DNA from: Patagioenas fasciata
Lineage: Eukaryota; Chordata; Aves; Columbiformes; Columbidae
Direction: 5' to 3'
Assembly (NCBI RefSeq): GCF_037038585.1
Contig: NC_092526.1
Coordinates: 35,973,501 to 36,037,500 of the forward strand
DNA length: 64,000 nt
Shown: positions 61,173-64,000 of the stretch, piece by piece
Layout of the letters: each line of letters begins with the position of its first letter
Position numbering within the stretch: position 1 is the first letter of the stretch
The notes under the pieces: generated by a model
What the model was told of the DNA's origin: nothing
Seen by the model: only the letters and a program-made list of their open reading frames with translations
Database searches by the model: none
Program-made: the position numbers and the translations under genes

Positions 61173-64000
61173 CACCAACTTTGAAAAGGAAGTTTTGGAA
61201 AAATAATATTTTGGCAACAAACTTTTCAGCTTAGTGCTTGGCAGCCACCAAATATTTTAACTTTGAAAAATAAAAATTTGTTCAGAGCTTTAGATTTTGC
61301 TTTTTTTTTCCTTTTTAAATGAAAGAAAGCACACATTGGCACTGTAAGTGAGCAGGGTGTGACAAAAATAAACACCACTGGTGCATTTTCAGGAACTTCT
61401 AGGTAAAAAGATACATAAATCTAAGGCGAAGTGTAAATTCCCAGGGGCACCACCCATAGCTGGATGGGTTCATTTCCCCCTTAGTGACAGATACCTCCCA
61501 TCTTGCATCAGAGGACATTCAAACGGGTGTTAGAAACCCACAAAAGCAACATCTCATTGTTTTCCTCTTCCCTGAACGGCCACTTGCTCGGCAGCAGCTC
61601 CTTCACCTCTTCCATCACCTTCCCCATGCCACGGTGCTGGTCCCAGTGCACTCTTCTCCTGAAACACTCCACAGCTCCTTGGAACGCCGCTGCCTTTGCA
61701 GCAGAGATGAATGAGTCAGGGTCTCTTTTGACTGCTCACAGCTGGATGATTTGACAGAGAGAGAGAGACTCCAACTTTAAAAGCAAAAATACAGCTTTGC
61801 AAACAAAACTGAGATGAGATTTATCACAAAGCAGGAACAAGGGAGGTGTTGTTCCAAACAATAATCATCTATTTATTTTATTTTTCAGTCTATCGGAAGA
61901 AAAATGCTCATGGTGAACATTCTGTGCACAAACATGATTGTCTAATGAGATGTTCTGTACGTCAGCTAAGCCAAGCAATGGAAACTCTGTGCAGGAACAA
62001 ATGGGTGCACGTGTCTCCTCCAGCAGAAATAAAGATCTGGGAAACCGGACACCCCTTGCACATATCTTGGAGTCAGTCCTCCTGGTATTCTTTTTGGTCT
62101 GCAACGTATTGAACAGAATAACAATCTCTTCGGGCCTTTAAAAGCAAAATTCATAAAGCTATGATCTGTCCTGAGTATTATATAAATTCACTCCTAGAAT
62201 CAAGAAGCGGTCTCCAAATGGCCTGCTGCTAAACCTCAGATGTCATCACATGGGAACATCCAACTCAGAAGTATCAGCTCACCACAAGCATCCCAGTGGG
62301 GTAGGACCCAAGTCACGGAGATCTGGTTTTAGCCCTGGATGAGCCCCAGGCAGAAGGAACAAGTAAGCAGTGCAAATCAGAGGCGTACCAAGTTCATGCA
62401 GCAAGCGAGACTGATCTCCCCTGGTATGCTTTCTCCTGGTGGATCCACCGGGGAAGTCTATGCTGCAGGTCCCTATGGAGCGAGAGGGGAAATCTTGATC
62501 TCTTCCTGAGGTAAGTGCTACCTCCTTGCTCGTTCTGTTCATACTGACATGGATTCGCAGCCTTTTGTGGAATTTACACTATAAATACATATGCTGGTTT
62601 CCAAAATAGCCTCGCAGGGTTAAACTGTAAACAGTGCTGCTCCCTGATTTTTCCTGCATCTATTTTAGTAGCTCTGCAGAACCTGCAGCAAGCCCCGTTT
62701 TCTGGGATTCTCTCTCCCAGACACTCCTCACTCTCAACACACGGAATGGCTTCGGTTCCAAACCCATTTGCTCGATGGCATGGGAAAAAGCAGAGAGGTA
62801 ACTAGAGAAACAGAACGTTTGGCAAATGTGTATTGAACTTCTCACAACAAACCCATTAGTTCACGCAGCCCATCTCTATGGCAACCAAACAGCACAAAAA
62901 CAAGACATTAACACCTAAATTTATTAGCGTGCAAGTGCTTAGCTATTATCATTCCAGGGGTATATTCCCCTCCTCACCCCCCCATCTCGTTTTGGTTCAT
63001 AATGAATACAACTCTATTCTAGTTCAAATGCCAATGTAAACATAGGCACACAATTTACAGACAGCAGAGCTGAAGCTTTCGTATTTTTAATCACAGCTTG
63101 GAAAACAAAAAGAAAAACAAAACAGGAAAAAAGGCTGCGTATAATGACTTACCCAATTTCTATTTTATTTTGCAAGATGGCTAAAGATTTGCAAGTCATG
63201 GGGAAAAATACTACACATCCTACCCTACGAAGATCTTAATTAGAGAAATTGGGAGTATATACTGCTTCTCCCAACACAATTTCAAAGCACCTTCCCTTTA
63301 TACTATATGGACACTACAAGCAGTTGAGAAAAATGTAACACCATCTCCACTGTGTCTCAAGGCTTCAGGTCATGTCACAGGCACTGGGGTGTGTTACTAT
63401 TTGGGTGTGTTGACTCCAGAAATAAGCAAAGGGAGGATTAAGATGCTGGGAAGCAGAGACTCTGCACAGCATCATGGGTTCTGGCATCCAAGCTAATGAA
63501 TTCAGACATTTTTGGAGATCTAAGTGTGCCTGAGGGTCCGGAGTGAATTTCAGTGGCCTCAAGAGCAAAGATCATACTAGGACAGCTTGTAGAAGACAAC
63601 AAGGTGTTAGGTCTTCATCTTTGCAAGTCAAAGTAAAGCAGGAAAACAAAGGATATGTCTCAGCCCAAGGCACATTTGAAGCTGTGTTGGCCATTCACAG
63701 TGCTAACAACACTCTTTGCATTTAACTGTTTGCTAAGCTTTCCTTTTTCATTTTTGCTTCAGGATTCAAAATAGCTTTCGATAGGAATAAGGACCTGCGT
63801 CTCTTGGGGTGGATAGTCTTACAGAGTCACTGGTTGCTGTCAGGCATAGGAATTGGGACCAGACAGACTGGCATCCTAGTCCTGTCCAGAGATCTCCATG
63901 TTGTCCAGATGTAAAACAGGCCCCATTGCCAGGACAGGACTGCCCTCCCAACAGCAGCAGTGCAGATAAGTTAGATACAGAAAAGCCTTCAGTGGCATAT
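61173..64000. other. Non-coding stretch, nothing recognised
   Basis: AT-rich to about 61470, then mixed. A pyrimidine-rich TTTATTTTATTTTTCAG at 61872-61888 would be an acceptable splice acceptor, and the 75-codon frame after it (to 62112) lacks known domains. A/C- and A-rich DNA occurs near 63100-63130. No gene could be supported. Confidence 0.5.

Noticed and set aside
61889-62112. Coding exon after a pyrimidine-rich acceptor
   Set aside because: The frame shows no known domain, and no matching splice donor at the end was found.

Overview
The window looks like ordinary vertebrate nuclear DNA, most likely from a bird. The best evidence is a CR1 LINE 3' end at about 36071-36152 that finishes in the CR1-type 8-bp repeat ending, plus a second antisense CR1-like piece at about 23760-23860. 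The low density of recognisable interspersed repeats also fits a bird. There are no bacterial-style operons, ribosome binding sites, CRISPR arrays, rRNA genes or convincing tRNA genes. CR1 also occurs in other sauropsids, so the species and chromosome cannot be named from this sequence.

I recognise no protein-coding gene. The longest open frames (271-277 codons, near 25.2-26.0, 31.2-32.0 and 36.9-37.7 kb) lie in GC-richer, stop-poor DNA where other frames are open too, and they resemble no family I know. Two short frames are worth listing as weak gene candidates: a possible signal-peptide first exon with a good splice donor at 45691-45856, and a 71-codon signal-peptide-like frame at 24456-24671. 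The window is best read as intergenic or deep-intronic DNA.

Layout. 0-15 kb is unremarkable sequence with a few homopolymer runs and a 25-bp tandem duplication. 15.57-15.79 kb is a CpG-rich patch that may be an ERV LTR remnant. 16.5-16.8 and 20.2-20.3 kb hold AT-rich, homeodomain- or octamer-motif clusters. 19.5 kb holds a G/T-rich array. 23.8 and 36.1 kb hold CR1 pieces. 25-32 kb is GC-richer and stop-poor. 32-45 kb carries several A/C-rich simple arrays and a GATA microsatellite. 50.58-50.75 kb holds the clearest mobile element, a 153-bp non-autonomous hAT-type transposon with inverted repeats and an 8-bp target duplication. 53.9 kb has a long (TG)n run. 59-61 kb is AT-rich with further T/G and A/C arrays.

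No undescribed multi-gene system is visible. The most informative observations are the intact hAT-type MITE, the palindromic octamer cluster, the LTR-like CpG patch, and the strand bias of the A/C-rich arrays.
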